This document shows, in pieces, positions 1 to 8,724 of a stretch of DNA of 45,427 nucleotides. The stretch covers positions 1 to 45,427 of the forward strand of contig DATKVT010000095.1 of NCBI GenBank assembly GCA_035529935.1, given 5' to 3'. Source of the DNA: Williamwhitmania sp. (GTDB lineage Bacteria; Bacteroidota; Bacteroidia; Bacteroidales; Williamwhitmaniaceae). The position numbers and the translations under genes were made by a program. The notes beneath the pieces were generated by a model that had not been told where the DNA came from, ran no database searches, and saw only the letters and a program-made list of their open reading frames with translations. The stretch's first letter is position 1. Each line of letters begins with the position of its first letter.

Positions 1-5
1 GCCAC

Positions 6-1952
6 ATGGGCATATTCGCTGGGCTTGCTGGAACCTATTTGCATGTGCCAAATCTCAAGGAGCGCAGGAAAACTCAACCACTATCGGAACTTGCCTTGGA
101 GGCAATTCGGGAGGGCCGCATGGCTCCCTATGGCTCCCACAACAACAGCGAAAAGCTCACCGTTGCATTTCTAGAATACTTTTTTCAAATTGCGCTTTAC
201 AGCAAGGACCCCGGCCTACTTAGAATTCTGCTTCATAAAGGAACTACGCGTGATAAGCTCATTGCCATTGGAGTATCCAACGGTTTCGCTGAACTTAAGC
301 GCCACAAGATAACCATGAACTTCATCGAGATGTTTCACAAATGCTTCTGTGGTGTAACACCTCACTTCACCAAGCGATGGTTTGTCCCCAAAGTTTATAA
401 GCCCATTTTCGATGAAGCCATAAAAATTGCCGACACGCGTAACGAAAAACCGGAGTTGATGGTTGAAACATTTAGAACCTCCATCTCCGCTATTTTTGAA
501 CAGCTAAACATCATTCTTGCCCAACGGCTGACAACAAAGTTGGAAGCACTCCTATCGAGCGGAGCCAAAGAGAAACTAAACCTCAACCATCTCATCGAAA
601 GTTTTGAGGTACCGAGCCAATTCCGCACCATCCTTGATAGCTCGAAAAGCGGGAACGGTATACAACAAATCAACGGCATGACAACTATGAACGTGTCAGC
701 CTTTCTTGACGGGCTCTCCTTCCCCTTCCTCACAGCAGCACTCGTACTAGGAGCGACCTTTACTAGCGCTCACGTAATTTACAATACACGGCCGCTACTC
801 AACTCCTTTGCTAACCAAATGGGACGATTCCGTCACCCCAAGCGAATGCTTTGGCTAACCGACACTTTTGAGGATAAAAACGGCGTAGCACTCGTTCTCA
901 AATCCATTCATCAGGAGATAAAGCGGAGAAATCTACCTATCGACCTGCTTGTATGTAGCAGCACTCTTGAACCCGACGACCACCTTATCGTTGTTAAGCC
1001 CCAGGCAGAGTTCAACATCCCGTTCTACGAACAGCAACCGGTCCGTATTCCAAATGTGCTGGAAATTCACGACCTGTTTCTGAATGGTGAGTATGACCGT
1101 ATTATGTGCTCCACTGAAGGAGCCATGGGCCTTATTTCGCTCTATTTGAAGAATGCCTACTCCGTCCCCACACACTTCTACATCCACACCGACTGGATTA
1201 TGTTTGCCCGCAAGGTGCTCAATTTCGACGTTCATAACCTCAACCGGTTTCGCCGATTACTACGAGCATTTTACGGCAGCTTCGACAGCCTGTTTGTACT
1301 CAACACCGACCAACAAAAATGGCTCACCGGAAAGAGCATGGCCTTTGAGCCTGAGAAAGTATTCCTTACCGCTCACTGGGCTGACGAAGGATTTGAACCA
1401 AAACAAAAGTCGAAAGCTGAAATTTTTGGAGTTGAAGAGCATGAAACGGTAGTTCTATTTGCTGGTAGAATTAGCAACGAAAAAGGAGTAATGGAACTCC
1501 CTGCTATTTATGGTGAAGTAAGAGCACAATACCCATCCGTTCGCTTTGCCATTGCAGGAACAGGCCCAGCGGAACCTGAATTAAAAGAAGCCTTGCCCGA
1601 AGCGATTTACCTTGGCTGGGTAGATCATAACGAATTGGTGGATGTATACTCGGCAGCAGATCTGCTCATTCTTCCCTCAAAGTTCGACACATTTGGATGC
1701 GTAGTGCTCGAGGCCTTAAGCTGTGGATTACCTGTTGTTGCTTACAAAACAAAAGGGCCAAAGGATATCATTCTGGATGGTGAAAACGGCTATCTCTCCC
1801 CTAGCAGGACCGATATGGTAAAAAAGATAGGGCAATTCATCCAAAATCCAGACTTACAAAAAACATTTAAAGTGGCAGCATTGGAGCGAGCTAAGTTCTT
1901 CAGCACCGATAGAATAGTAAACCAACTACTTCAGGATGTTAAGCTAGCATAG
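6..1952 (+). CDS. GT4-family glycosyltransferase, 5' end possibly outside window
   Basis: The last ~370 residues form a GT-B glycosyltransferase of family GT4/group 1. A Rossmann-like start at about residues 280-300 (MLWLTDTFEDKNGVA) is followed by the nucleotide-sugar-binding half with FAGRISNEKG near 484 and the acidic pair D561 x7 E569 (DTFGCVVLE), the family's EX7E with Asp in the first place. The first ~270 residues are mostly helical and not part of the transferase fold; I suspect the tail of an N-terminal PHP-type domain, but cannot show it. The frame is still open at base 1, so the ATG at 6 may be internal. The next gene starts 6 bases after the stop, so it is probably co-transcribed with the GH13 gene and acts in glucan or glycolipid metabolism. 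The acceptor is unknown. Confidence 0.8.
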   Translation: MGIFAGLAGTYLHVPNLKERRKTQPLSELALEAIREGRMAPYGSHNNSEKLTVAFLEYFFQIALYSKDPGLLRILLHKGTTRDKLIAIGVSNGFAELKRHKITMNFIEMFHKCFCGVTPHFTKRWFVPKVYKPIFDEAIKIADTRNEKPELMVETFRTSISAIFEQLNIILAQRLTTKLEALLSSGAKEKLNLNHLIESFEVPSQFRTILDSSKSGNGIQQINGMTTMNVSAFLDGLSFPFLTAALVLGATFTSAHVIYNTRPLLNSFANQMGRFRHPKRMLWLTDTFEDKNGVALVLKSIHQEIKRRNLPIDLLVCSSTLEPDDHLIVVKPQAEFNIPFYEQQPVRIPNVLEIHDLFLNGEYDRIMCSTEGAMGLISLYLKNAYSVPTHFYIHTDWIMFARKVLNFDVHNLNRFRRLLRAFYGSFDSLFVLNTDQQKWLTGKSMAFEPEKVFLTAHWADEGFEPKQKSKAEIFGVEEHETVVLFAGRISNEKGVMELPAIYGEVRAQYPSVRFAIAGTGPAEPELKEALPEAIYLGWVDHNELVDVYSAADLLILPSKFDTFGCVVLEALSCGLPVVAYKTKGPKDIILDGENGYLSPSRTDMVKKIGQFIQNPDLQKTFKVAALERAKFFSTDRIVNQLLQDVKLA

Positions 1953-1958
1953 GTTAGA

Positions 1959-3590
1959 ATGTCCAAAGGAGGGAAGCAATCCAAGAATTGGATATGGTGG
2001 AAGCATGGGGTAGTATACCAAATCTACCCCCGTAGCTTTTATGACTCCAACGGGGACGGCATTGGCGATATCCCTGGAATTATTCAAAAGTTAGATTATC
2101 TCACCTCTCTTGGCATCGATGCCGTATGGCTTTCTCCCGTATATGAATCACCCATGTACGATTTTGGCTACGATATCCGCAACTACCGGAACATCGACCC
2201 AATTTTTGGCACTCTCCACGATTTTAAGGTATTGCTGAAAGAGGCTCATCATAGAAACATTCGGATTATAATGGATATGGTGATGAACCATACCTCACAC
2301 CAGCATCCTTGGTTTTTGGAATCGAAGGCATCGCGGAGCAATGCAAAGCGAAATTGGTATATCTGGTCCAATGGCAAGGGACCTCTGCCGCCCAACAACT
2401 GGCTTTCAGCTTTTGGCGGAAGTGCTTGGGAATGGGATTCATCAACCGAGCAGTACTACATGCACTCCTTTCTTAAGGAACAACCCGACCTAAACTGGCG
2501 CAACGAGGAGATGGCCGACACCTTTTTTCAGGAGATAACCTTTTGGCTCAACCTTGGCGTAGATGGTTTCCGACTGGATGTTATTAACTGGATTGGAAAA
2601 GATAAAAAGTTTCGAGACAATCCATTCTGGCTTAAACTTCTTGGCATTCAGAAGCACCAATACGACCGTAACAGAGCCATCTCGCACAAGGTGGTTAAAC
2701 GGTTACGCAAGCAACTTGATGCGCACAAAGACAAACTGCTCGTTGGGGAGGTATTTGTCTTTCCTCCCGGTAATCCAGCACTTGCAGCGAGTTATCTGGG
2801 AAAGAACAATGACGAACTGCATCTCGCATTCGATTTCTCGCTCATTTACCGCTGGTGGAGCGCAAAGTTGTTTTACAAATGCTTAAAGCGCTGGTACGAT
2901 CATATTCCAGAGAACGGATGGCCGGCACTGGTACTCTCCAACCACGATATGCCTCGCGCTATTAGTCGTTATGGCAAAGGAAGAGAAAAGACAAAAAAGG
3001 CACGGGTAGCCGCATTTTTAATTCTAACCGCCAAAGGAACACCGTTTCTCTACTACGGGGAAGAGATTGGAATGCCCAACTTAAAATTACCTAAAAGTCA
3101 AATCAGTGATCCGCTGGGCAAACGCTACTGGCCTATCTATCCAGGAAGAGATCCGTCAAGAGCACCAATGCAGTGGAGCAGCGAGCGCTACGCCGGATTT
3201 TCAACAACCACTCCTTGGATTAAGGTGGACCCTTGCTACAAAAAAGTGAATGTCGAAGATCAACAAAAGGACCACCACTCCTTGTTGAATACCTACCAAA
3301 AACTCATTCAACTTCGGAAAAAAAGTTGGGCGCTTCAAGCTGGCGATCATCAGTTTGTAAAAACCGGAAGAAATGGGATACTCGCCTACCTAAGGATTTA
3401 TGGCAGTGAGAAGATGCTTGTTGTACTCAATTTTTCTGGGCAGGAAAGGGAAGCAGAAATTCCAGAAAAGAGTGGTATTGAATGGGCTGTGGTTGCAGCC
3501 ACCCACCTGCCTGTTGGTACCTATTTTGAAAAACTACAGTTTAAGTTAAACCCTTACGAGGCAATCGTCCTCAAAAAATTGCCCAGTTAA
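1959..3590 (+). CDS. GH13 alpha-glucosidase, oligo-1,6-glucosidase type
   Basis: This is a complete alpha-amylase-family (GH13) enzyme of 543 residues, the usual length for oligo-1,6-glucosidases and related alpha-glucosidases. The four conserved regions are visible: DMVMNH at 106-111, GFRLDVIN at 203-210 with nucleophile D207, the acid/base E264 in VGEV, and LSNHD ending at D330. The residue after the nucleophile is Val; in this subgroup Val is associated with alpha-1,6 and Ala/Thr with alpha-1,4 specificity, so isomalto-oligosaccharides are the likelier substrate (inference). There is no signal peptide, so it should be cytoplasmic. The ATG lies 6 bases behind the glycosyltransferase stop. 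A hairpin just after the stop suggests the transcript ends here. Confidence 0.9.
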   Translation: MSKGGKQSKNWIWWKHGVVYQIYPRSFYDSNGDGIGDIPGIIQKLDYLTSLGIDAVWLSPVYESPMYDFGYDIRNYRNIDPIFGTLHDFKVLLKEAHHRNIRIIMDMVMNHTSHQHPWFLESKASRSNAKRNWYIWSNGKGPLPPNNWLSAFGGSAWEWDSSTEQYYMHSFLKEQPDLNWRNEEMADTFFQEITFWLNLGVDGFRLDVINWIGKDKKFRDNPFWLKLLGIQKHQYDRNRAISHKVVKRLRKQLDAHKDKLLVGEVFVFPPGNPALAASYLGKNNDELHLAFDFSLIYRWWSAKLFYKCLKRWYDHIPENGWPALVLSNHDMPRAISRYGKGREKTKKARVAAFLILTAKGTPFLYYGEEIGMPNLKLPKSQISDPLGKRYWPIYPGRDPSRAPMQWSSERYAGFSTTTPWIKVDPCYKKVNVEDQQKDHHSLLNTYQKLIQLRKKSWALQAGDHQFVKTGRNGILAYLRIYGSEKMLVVLNFSGQEREAEIPEKSGIEWAVVAATHLPVGTYFEKLQFKLNPYEAIVLKKLPS

Positions 3591-3618
3591 CAAACAGAAT
3601 GCAAGCCTGTTTGTTTAT
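3589..3618 (+). terminator. hairpin terminator after GH13 gene
   Basis: A perfect 9-base-pair stem, AACAAACAG at 3589-3597 and CTGTTTGTT at 3607-3615, overlaps the stop codon of the GH13 gene and is followed by T/A-rich sequence. The stem is AT-rich and the T tract is broken, so strength is uncertain. Confidence 0.55.
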
Positions 3619-3657
3619 ATATTAAGGTAATGCAGACAATGGTTTATACCGTTTCCT

Positions 3658-3852
3658 TTAATAAGGATATGCCTCCAATAGGGTCGATATTTGACACTTG
3701 AAAAACGCCTTTGCACGGTAAAATGAGACCATCGATAAAACAGCAACCCACCAAAAAAATAGGCAAGCAATAAAAAAGCTACTTTTGCCAACCATGGGTG
3801 ATTCGTGAAAGAGTAATTGTGGAAACATTTTGACCACAAATTTTTCGGCCAT
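3658..3852 (-). CDS. possible small membrane protein, divergent ORF
   Basis: A 64-residue minus-strand frame from ATG 3852 (MAEKFVVKMFPQ) contains one convincing hydrophobic segment (FFIACLFFWWVAVLSMV) and a basic C-terminal tail. It fills the otherwise empty gap between the GH13 and acyl-activating genes and would be transcribed divergently from the latter. I do not recognise a family. The frame is open further upstream to 3915, but those codons overlap the acyl-activating gene. It may be only an accidental hydrophobic frame in AT-rich DNA. Confidence 0.3.
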   Translation of the reverse strand: MAEKFVVKMFPQLLFHESPMVGKSSFFIACLFFWWVAVLSMVSFYRAKAFFKCQISTLLEAYPY

Positions 3853-3880
3853 TGGATGAACACCTGAAAATATTTTGCAA

Positions 3881-6343
3881 ATGATAAAGGCAGAAAACAT
3901 TAGTAGTGTAGCCATCGTTTCGAAGAACGAGAAAATTCCTTATGGTCAACTTTTTGGACATATTGCGGAATTAGCCCAAACCTTTTCTGGAAAAGGCTAT
4001 ACGAGAGTAGCCATCTACGCCGAAAACAGGCCAGAGTGGATTTATGCGTTTTATGCAGCTTGGAAGAATGGATGCACCGTTATTCCCATTGACTTCTCGG
4101 CAGCTGCCGATGATGTTGCCTACATCATTAACGACTGCAAGCCCGACTTGCTTTTCGCCAGCAACACTACAAAAGAGGCCCTAGAGAAGATTCAGCCCAA
4201 CCTTCAGCATATACCTGAAATTGCTTTTCTCAACGAGCAAACTTTCTCACAAAACAGTCTGGAAACAGGTGTCAATCAGCCAGCGGATATTGAAAGCACT
4301 GCCGTAATTATCTACACCTCTGGAACCACTGGAAACCCAAAAGGGGTAATGCTCTCATTCAGGAATTTGCTGGCAAACATTGAGGCAGTTTCCAAAGACG
4401 TTAAGATTTTCGATGCCAACAGGCAGGTTCTCATTCTACTGCCACTACACCACATCTTCCCACTAGTCGGCTCCTTAGTAGCGCCGCTCTTTGTTGGTGC
4501 ATCGGTAGTTATTGCACCCTCCATGCAGTCATCAGATCTGCTAGAAACTCTAAAGCAAAACGAGGTAGCCATCATGATTGGCGTTCCTCGGCTCTACGAA
4601 CTACTATTTAAGGGGCTAAAAGCCAAACTTGACTCGAGTTTTGTGGCACGAAACCTCTTTGCCATCGTTCGCCGGCTTCACAGCCCAAAGCTTTCACGAA
4701 AAATTTTCAAGAAGGTGCACGACGGGTTTGGAGGTCATTTGGAAATAATGGTTGCTGGTGGTGCTGCCTTAAACAAGGAAGTTGGACGCTTCTTCAGAGA
4801 CCTCGGGTTCGATGTGCTCGAAGGGTATGGCATGACCGAAGCCTCTCCTATGATTACCTTCACCCGACCGGGCAAGCTGCATATTGGCTCCCCCGGCCAA
4901 CCACTGCCCAATATGCAGGTTGAAATCCGTGACGGAGAAATTGTGGCAAAGGGTCCCAACATAATGCAAGGCTACTACAACCGCCCCGAAGAAACCGCTG
5001 AGGTGGTAAAGGATGGATGGCTCTATACAGGAGACCTTGGCCGCATTGACAAAAAAGGGTATCTCTACATTACCGGACGAAAGAAAGAGATAATTGTTTT
5101 ATCGAACGGAAAAAACGTTAATCCTGTGGAGTTGGAAGCCAAGCTCGAAAAGGCAAGCCCTTGCATTCGCGAAGCAGGAGTTTTCATGAGCAACGACCAA
5201 CTTCACGCGGTTATTCTTCCGGACCTACAAGTCACTGGAGAGAAAGAGATTAAGGATATTGAAAAATATTTCAGAGAAGAGGTTATACAGGATCTAAACA
5301 GCAAACTGAGCTCCTACAAACGAATAATGCAGTTTACCATCATAAGGGAAGAGCTTCCAAGGACAAAGTTGGGAAAGATTCAGCGCTTTAAACTTTCTGA
5401 AATGGCCGAAAAGCCAACACGAGGCAAGGAGCAAGTAGCGCAACCCACTACGGTAGAATACCTAGCCGTTAAGACATTCATCGAAAGCCAGGTCGACATG
5501 GACATTTCACCCAACGACCACATCGAATTCGACATTGCTCTCGATTCACTTGGAAAGTTGAACCTGATAGACTACATCGAAAAAACCTTTGGCGTAACTA
5601 TTGAGGAAGACCGACTTCTTAAGTTTCCTTCGGTAAAGGATATTTCGGAATACATCAGCGAGAAAAAGAAATGGTTTAAGGAGGGTACCCACAACTGGTC
5701 GGAGGCACTTCGAGAGAAGGTGGACGTTAAGTTACCCAAAACCTGGCCCACACAAAACTTCCTCAAAAACGTTTTCAAAACATTCTTCAAGCTTTACTTC
5801 CGCTTCCACGGCGAAGGCATGGAGAATATTCCGATGGGTCCTTGTATTATTGCACCCAACCATCAAAGCTTTTTCGATGGACTTTTTGTGGCAGCTTTTC
5901 TTCGACGAAAGATTATGAAGAAGACCTATTTTTACGCTAAGAAAAAACACGTGAACAATGGTTTTCTGCGATTTATGGCCAACACAAACAACGTAATTGT
6001 GATGGATACCAATAAGGATTTACTGGAGTCCATTCAAAAGTTGGCAGAGGTGCTTAAAAATGGCCGAAACATCATCATCTTCCCCGAAGGCACCCGTACC
6101 ACTACAGGCGAGGTAGGTGAATTTAAAAAGACATTTGCCATTTTGAGCACCGAGTTAAATATTCCGGTGGTGCCCGTGGCCATTGAAGGAGCATTCGACG
6201 CCCTTCCGCACGGATCAAAGTTTCCGAAGATTGGCACCAAAGTTCATATCAAATTTTTACCGGCCGTTTATCCAGAAGGTAACACTCCAGATTCGTTAGC
6301 CGAAAAAGTTCAACGGGAAATAACTCAACGAATAGCAGGCTAG
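3881..6343 (+). CDS. acyl-activating enzyme / acyl carrier / PlsC-type acyltransferase fusion
   Basis: This 820-residue protein has three modules. Residues ~10-510 are an AMP-forming acyl-CoA/acyl-ACP synthetase: P-loop YTSGTTGNPKG near 146, GYGMTEASPM, YTGDLGRID and GRKKE motifs. Residues ~525-595 are an acyl-carrier-like domain with a Ser in DSL at about 556, the expected phosphopantetheine site. Residues ~630-810 are a lysophosphatidate-type acyltransferase with NHQSFFD (HX4D, His about 661) and FPEGTRT. The layout resembles E. coli Aas, which re-acylates lysophospholipids, but carries its own carrier domain. I infer activation of free fatty acids, loading onto the internal carrier, and transfer to a lysolipid at the inner membrane. 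The ATG at 3881 is preferred to an in-frame TTG six bases upstream. Confidence 0.87.
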   Translation: MIKAENISSVAIVSKNEKIPYGQLFGHIAELAQTFSGKGYTRVAIYAENRPEWIYAFYAAWKNGCTVIPIDFSAAADDVAYIINDCKPDLLFASNTTKEALEKIQPNLQHIPEIAFLNEQTFSQNSLETGVNQPADIESTAVIIYTSGTTGNPKGVMLSFRNLLANIEAVSKDVKIFDANRQVLILLPLHHIFPLVGSLVAPLFVGASVVIAPSMQSSDLLETLKQNEVAIMIGVPRLYELLFKGLKAKLDSSFVARNLFAIVRRLHSPKLSRKIFKKVHDGFGGHLEIMVAGGAALNKEVGRFFRDLGFDVLEGYGMTEASPMITFTRPGKLHIGSPGQPLPNMQVEIRDGEIVAKGPNIMQGYYNRPEETAEVVKDGWLYTGDLGRIDKKGYLYITGRKKEIIVLSNGKNVNPVELEAKLEKASPCIREAGVFMSNDQLHAVILPDLQVTGEKEIKDIEKYFREEVIQDLNSKLSSYKRIMQFTIIREELPRTKLGKIQRFKLSEMAEKPTRGKEQVAQPTTVEYLAVKTFIESQVDMDISPNDHIEFDIALDSLGKLNLIDYIEKTFGVTIEEDRLLKFPSVKDISEYISEKKKWFKEGTHNWSEALREKVDVKLPKTWPTQNFLKNVFKTFFKLYFRFHGEGMENIPMGPCIIAPNHQSFFDGLFVAAFLRRKIMKKTYFYAKKKHVNNGFLRFMANTNNVIVMDTNKDLLESIQKLAEVLKNGRNIIIFPEGTRTTTGEVGEFKKTFAILSTELNIPVVPVAIEGAFDALPHGSKFPKIGTKVHIKFLPAVYPEGNTPDSLAEKVQREITQRIAG

Positions 6344-6376
6344 TATTAGCAGGGGTTGTAAAAATAAACACCATTT

Positions 6377-6409
6377 ATGGGGCAGCTAAACCATCTGCCC
6401 CATTTTTTT
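6377..6409 (+). terminator. Rho-independent terminator
   Basis: A 9-base-pair perfect stem, ATGGGGCAG (6377-6385) and CTGCCCCAT (6395-6403), is followed by seven T residues. It lies about 35 bases after the acyltransferase fusion gene and cleanly ends that transcript. Confidence 0.92.
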
Positions 6410-6410
6410 A

Positions 6411-6418
6411 TACCTTTG
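6411..6418 (+). promoter_or_regulatory. candidate -7 promoter element for corA
   Basis: TACCTTTG matches the Bacteroidota -7 consensus TAnnTTTG and lies directly after the terminator, about 125 bases before the corA start. No good TTTG element is seen at -33. If used, the mRNA has a leader of roughly 120 bases, long enough for regulation of an Mg2+ transporter, but I see no clear riboswitch fold. Confidence 0.45.
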
Positions 6419-6542
6419 CGCCATCAAACAAATTATCCAAATAATGGACGATTACCACGCGGAGAATTTTAGGTTAAACTAGCTCTAGAGAGGTACTGCC
6501 AACTGCAACCTCTGTAGATCTTAATTTATGGAGGTAGCGAAA

Positions 6543-7475
6543 ATGATTAATTACTGGCAAATCATTAAAAATGGTTTACTGCCCCTGCAGTCGTTTGTTA
6601 ACGGAAGTGTAATAAACGTTGTAGCTCCCACGGCGGATGAACTCAACAGTCTTAGAACCACGTTCAACATTTCGGAAGACTTCCTAACCGACATCATGGA
6701 TATTGATGAGCGATCGCGCATAGAGGTTGAGGACGATAAGATCTACATCATATACCGCGTTCCATTTTACAACCCAGAGAATGGCATTCCCTACGCTACC
6801 ATGCCGCTGGGTATTATAATCTCCGAAGAGGCTTTCATCGTAATTTCGCAGCACGGCAACGATGTGCTCTCCGAAGTATTTTCGCGCACCATTCGCAAAA
6901 CCAGCGAATATACCAACATGGTTGAGTTCCTTTTCAACATCATAAACCACTCCACCTCTGCCTTCCTTAAGTATCTGAAGCAGATTAACTACCAGACCAA
7001 CCAAATTGAAAAAGATTTGGAGAAGTCGACAAAAAACAAGGAGCTGCACAAGCTCTTGCTCATGGAGAAGTGCCTAGTCTACTTTAATACATCACTTCGG
7101 TCGAACCTCATGCTAGTGAACAAGCTCAAAAACCCAAAGTATTTTCCATCGAGCAACATTCCGGAAGATATTGTGGAGGATATCACCATTGAAATAAATC
7201 AGGCACTACAGACCACCAACATCTACAGCGACATTTTGGCCGGCATGATGGACGCCTTTGCATCGGTTATCTCCAACAACTTGAACATCGTAATGAAGCA
7301 GCTCACCATCATTACCATCATCCTAATGATACCTACATTGGTTTCCAGCTTCTTTGGAATGAACGTGCCCAACATGTTTGAGAATAGCCACTTTGCCTTT
7401 GTGAGCATTCTTGCATTCTCTATTATTCTATCGGTTGTTGGCGTGCTGCTAATCCGCATAAAAAAGTGGATTTAG
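6543..7475 (+). CDS. corA: CorA-family Mg2+/divalent cation channel
   Basis: The protein has the CorA layout: a cytoplasmic N-terminal alpha/beta domain, a long helical stalk around residues 130-240, then two C-terminal membrane helices with the signature GMN (FFGMNVPN, about residues 272-274) at the end of the first. Length (310 residues) is typical. CorA proteins form pentameric inner-membrane Mg2+ channels; some relatives carry Zn2+ or Co2+. I chose ATG 6543 because GGAGG at 6530-6534 sits 8 bases upstream; an in-frame ATG at 6528 would overlap that ribosome-binding site. It stands alone between a terminator and the CDF exporter gene. Confidence 0.92.
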   Translation: MINYWQIIKNGLLPLQSFVNGSVINVVAPTADELNSLRTTFNISEDFLTDIMDIDERSRIEVEDDKIYIIYRVPFYNPENGIPYATMPLGIIISEEAFIVISQHGNDVLSEVFSRTIRKTSEYTNMVEFLFNIINHSTSAFLKYLKQINYQTNQIEKDLEKSTKNKELHKLLLMEKCLVYFNTSLRSNLMLVNKLKNPKYFPSSNIPEDIVEDITIEINQALQTTNIYSDILAGMMDAFASVISNNLNIVMKQLTIITIILMIPTLVSSFFGMNVPNMFENSHFAFVSILAFSIILSVVGVLLIRIKKWI

Positions 7476-7759
7476 ATGGTTGGCTAGTTGGCCGAAAAGC
7501 GTAAAATAGTGACATGTGAATAGTGAAAAATGTAGGGGCCCTGAGTCGGGAGATCGAAATTGTGCAGTAGCGCATCTTCAGCCAATGGCCTACCCTACAG
7601 CCTTTTCCCTAATAGTCTTACAACCTAAACCCCGAACTACCTACCATGCACCTTCTCGATATTCCTACCTTCATCATTCTACCAAAAACAAGGTAACCTA
7701 ACGCAGATTCTGTTTCTAAAATCAATCTTTTGCTACATTTGCATGAGCAAAATTTGTTT
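7476..7759. other. intergenic stretch with imperfect inverted repeat
   Basis: No credible gene is present. The short plus-strand frame at 7516-7701 has no recognisable features. The arms TGTAGGGGCC (7531-7540) and GGCCTACCCTACA (7587-7599) form an imperfect inverted repeat that includes a GTAG, reminiscent of the REP-like hairpins elsewhere in the window. Confidence 0.4.
7734..7741 (+). promoter_or_regulatory. candidate -7 promoter element for the CDF exporter
   Basis: TACATTTG matches TAnnTTTG exactly and ends 18 bases before the exporter's ATG at 7760, giving a short leader. The -33 element is not clear. Confidence 0.45.
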
Positions 7760-8710
7760 ATGGAAAAGAAAAAAATGCGTGTCGCCTTTATTTCAGTATT
7801 GGCAGCCATATTCTTAACCACCTTCAAAATAGTTATTGGAGTATTGACTGGCAGCTTGGGTATTCTTTCCGAAGCGCTGCACTCAACCCTTGACTTGGTT
7901 GCGGCCGTTATTACCTTCTTTTCCGTAAGAGTTTCTGATAAGCCTGCCGACAACGACCACAACTTTGGCCATGGAAAGGTGGAAAACCTATCGGCCTTCT
8001 TAGAAACTATTCTGCTGTTGATTACCTGCGTTTGGATTATCTATGAGGCCATTCATCGATTGGTTACAGGAAATACCGTTATCGAAATTAACGTTTGGAG
8101 TTTTGTTGTGGTGCTAACCTCTATTGCCATTGACTTTACTCGGTCGAGGGCACTTCTTAAGGTGGCCAAGGAGACCAATAGCCAAGCGCTAGAAGCCGAC
8201 GCCCTACACTTCTCCACCGATATATGGAGCTCCACGGTGGTTCTATTTGGCCTAATCTTTGCCAGCTTTGGCATCTACCTTGCCGACCCCATTGCCGCTT
8301 TAGCGGTGGCCGCCATTGTAATCTACATTTCAGTTAGGCTTGGGAAGAAGTCGATTGAAGTGCTTCTCGATAAGGTGCCGGAGGAGACAAGGCGAAAAGT
8401 GGAGGGAATTATGGCAAAGGTTTCTGAAATCACCGCCTTTCACGACTTAAAGGTAAGAACTTCTGGCGCTGATACGTTTGTGGAGGTAAATATTCATGTC
8501 GACCCCGAACTTTCGATTGGTGAAGCGCATATGATTACCGACAAGATTGAAGATGATATCCGCGAGGCCATCCCGCGGTGTGAGGTGCATGTTCATGCTG
8601 AACCGGAAGAACTCCATGTATTCGCCACCAACATTAACAGGACAATGACTACTCAGGCCAAATCAATCTTCACCAAGAAAAAGTTGGCCAATCGATTGCA
8701 CAAGAATTGA
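7760..8710 (+). CDS. cation diffusion facilitator (CDF) exporter, Zn-type
   Basis: A CDF-family metal/proton antiporter of 316 residues with six predicted membrane helices and a cytoplasmic ferredoxin-like C-terminal domain (about 200-295). The membrane metal site is visible as H41-x3-D45 in helix 2 (LHSTLD) and H150-x3-D154 in helix 5 (LHFSTD), the HD-HD set typical of zinc/cadmium exporters such as ZitB rather than the DD-DD set of Mn exporters. His and Glu residues in the C-terminal domain (VHVHAEPEE) could bind metal ions. A longer frame starting at TTG 7730 includes the promoter element, so ATG 7760 is the better start. Confidence 0.9.
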   Translation: MEKKKMRVAFISVLAAIFLTTFKIVIGVLTGSLGILSEALHSTLDLVAAVITFFSVRVSDKPADNDHNFGHGKVENLSAFLETILLLITCVWIIYEAIHRLVTGNTVIEINVWSFVVVLTSIAIDFTRSRALLKVAKETNSQALEADALHFSTDIWSSTVVLFGLIFASFGIYLADPIAALAVAAIVIYISVRLGKKSIEVLLDKVPEETRRKVEGIMAKVSEITAFHDLKVRTSGADTFVEVNIHVDPELSIGEAHMITDKIEDDIREAIPRCEVHVHAEPEELHVFATNINRTMTTQAKSIFTKKKLANRLHKN

Positions 8711-8724
8711 TAAAAGAGAAGCCG

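Noticed and set aside
7516..7701. 61-codon plus-strand frame upstream of the CDF exporter
   Set aside because: No recognisable composition and an unconvincing start; it runs through an imperfect inverted repeat.
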